Source: Propionicimonas sp020161015
GTDB lineage: Bacteria; Actinomycetota; Actinomycetes; Propionibacteriales; Propionibacteriaceae
Direction: 5' to 3'
DNA length: 64,000 bases
Assembly (NCBI RefSeq): GCF_964266745.1
Contig: NZ_CAXWGX010000001.1
Location: 62,001 to 126,000, forward strand
Part shown: piece by piece, positions 63,559 through 64,000 of the stretch
Position numbering within the stretch: position 1 is the first letter of the stretch
How the letters are laid out: each line of letters opens with the position of its first letter
Position numbers and translations under genes: made by a program
The notes under the pieces: generated by a model
What the model was told of the DNA's origin: nothing
Database searches by the model: none
The model's input: the letters and a program-made list of their open reading frames with translations, nothing else

Positions 63559-63611
63559 CAGCACGAGCGGTGAGGGCGGTGACACCACCGTCCCTCACCG
63601 CTCGTGTGCTG
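63559..63611. terminator. Long bidirectional terminator hairpin between pspC and guaA
   Basis: CAGCA+CGAGCGGTGAGGG+CGGTG pairs with its complement CACCG+CCCTCACCGCTCG+TGCTG around a short loop, with two small bulges, about 23 base pairs in all. It lies between convergent genes. Confidence 0.75.
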
Positions 63612-63623
63612 TCAGGGCGCGCC

Positions 63624-64000
63624 CTACTCCCACTCGATGGTGCCCGGGGGCTTGCTGGTGACGTCCAGCACCACCCGGTTGACCTCCGGGACCTCGTTCG
63701 TGATGCGGGTGCTGATCCGCTCGAGCAGGTCGTAGGGCAGGCGGCTCCAGTCGGCGGTCATCGCGTCCTCGCTGGAGACCGGCCGCAGCACGATCGGGTG
63801 CCCGTAGGTGCGCCCGTCGCCCTGGACGCCGACGGAGCGGACGTCGGCCAGCAGCACCACGGGGAACTGCCAGATCGCGCCGTCGAGCCCGGCGGCGGTG
63901 GTCTCGGCCCGCACGATCGCGTCGGCGGCCCGCAGGATGCGCAGCCGCTCCGCGTCCACGGCCCCCACGATGCGGATGCCCAGGCCGGGCCCGGGGAACG
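63624..64000 (-). CDS. guaA: GMP synthase (glutamine-hydrolysing), C-terminal part
   Basis: Only the last 125 codons are in the window. The reading enters as FPGPGLGIRIVGAVDAERL and runs through FPVVLLADVRSVGVQGDGRTYGHPIVLRPVSSEDAMTADW to the terminal NRVVLDVTSKPPGTIEWE, the standard GuaA dimerisation domain and C-terminus. The enzyme converts XMP to GMP. It is the last purine gene seen here and converges on the PspC gene. Confidence 0.97.
   Translation of the reverse strand, partial: FPGPGLGIRIVGAVDAERLRILRAADAIVRAETTAAGLDGAIWQFPVVLLADVRSVGVQGDGRTYGHPIVLRPVSSEDAMTADWSRLPYDLLERISTRITNEVPEVNRVVLDVTSKPPGTIEWE

Overview
This window comes from a high-GC Gram-positive chromosome. The dense, GC-rich coding, the heterodimeric methylmalonyl-CoA mutase (mutA-mutB) with its MeaB chaperone, the DUF3017-folD-purH-purN-DUF6350-sucD-sucC neighbourhood and the PspC-type sensor kinase all point to Actinomycetota. 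A propionate-forming member of Propionibacteriaceae is my best guess, by inference. I saw no rRNA, tRNA, insertion sequence, prophage or CRISPR array. No gene-free stretch exceeds 300 bases.

Layout. 1-3144: the 5' part of a BMP-family (nucleoside-type) lipoprotein gene, divergent from a glycyl-radical enzyme of the YjjI type and its YjjW activase. 3205-8426: the meaB-mutB-mutA operon, read leftward from mutA. 8572-15618: a WYL regulator, a small divergent ORF with an in-frame amber codon, a DUF1905 protein, an APH-fold protein, a CNNM/CBS membrane protein, a TagF-like transferase and a GT2 glycosyltransferase. The GT2 gene is flanked on both sides by arrays of a 19-20 bp repeat. 15857-18812: icd, purU and a histidine phosphatase. 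19034-36990: two related small lipoproteins and five large paralogous secreted proteins (propeller-like region, FlgD-like Ig module, two to five YQWYR-type Ig repeats). Malate dehydrogenase sits in the middle of this block. 37175-42368: an acyl-CoA ligase, a membrane protein with its TetR regulator, a class III aminotransferase and a DUF3017 protein. 42365-46655: folD, purH, purN and a DUF6350 membrane protein. 46757-54505: a single-pass protein with two extracellular repeat domains, sucD-sucC, an M23 endopeptidase and the PcrA/UvrD helicase. 54563-64000: two tandem YeaQ/YmgE-type membrane proteins, a PspC histidine kinase and its response regulator, a LacI regulator with a sugar ABC cassette, three envelope genes (two with PspC domains) and the 3' end of guaA.

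How the genes work together. icd, sucCD, mdh and mutAB/meaB cover the TCA cycle and the succinyl-CoA to methylmalonyl-CoA branch that leads to propionate. folD, purU, purH and purN handle one-carbon units and the late purine pathway, finishing at guaA. The rest serves the envelope and sensing: TagF-like and GT2 transferases, M23, the PspC system and the large secreted family.

The least explained parts are the secreted paralogue block with its lipoprotein companions, the two mirrored repeat arrays around the GT2 gene, and the amber-interrupted small ORF. Many genes also start 6-7 bases after a TANNNT hexamer, which suggests that leaderless transcripts are common here.
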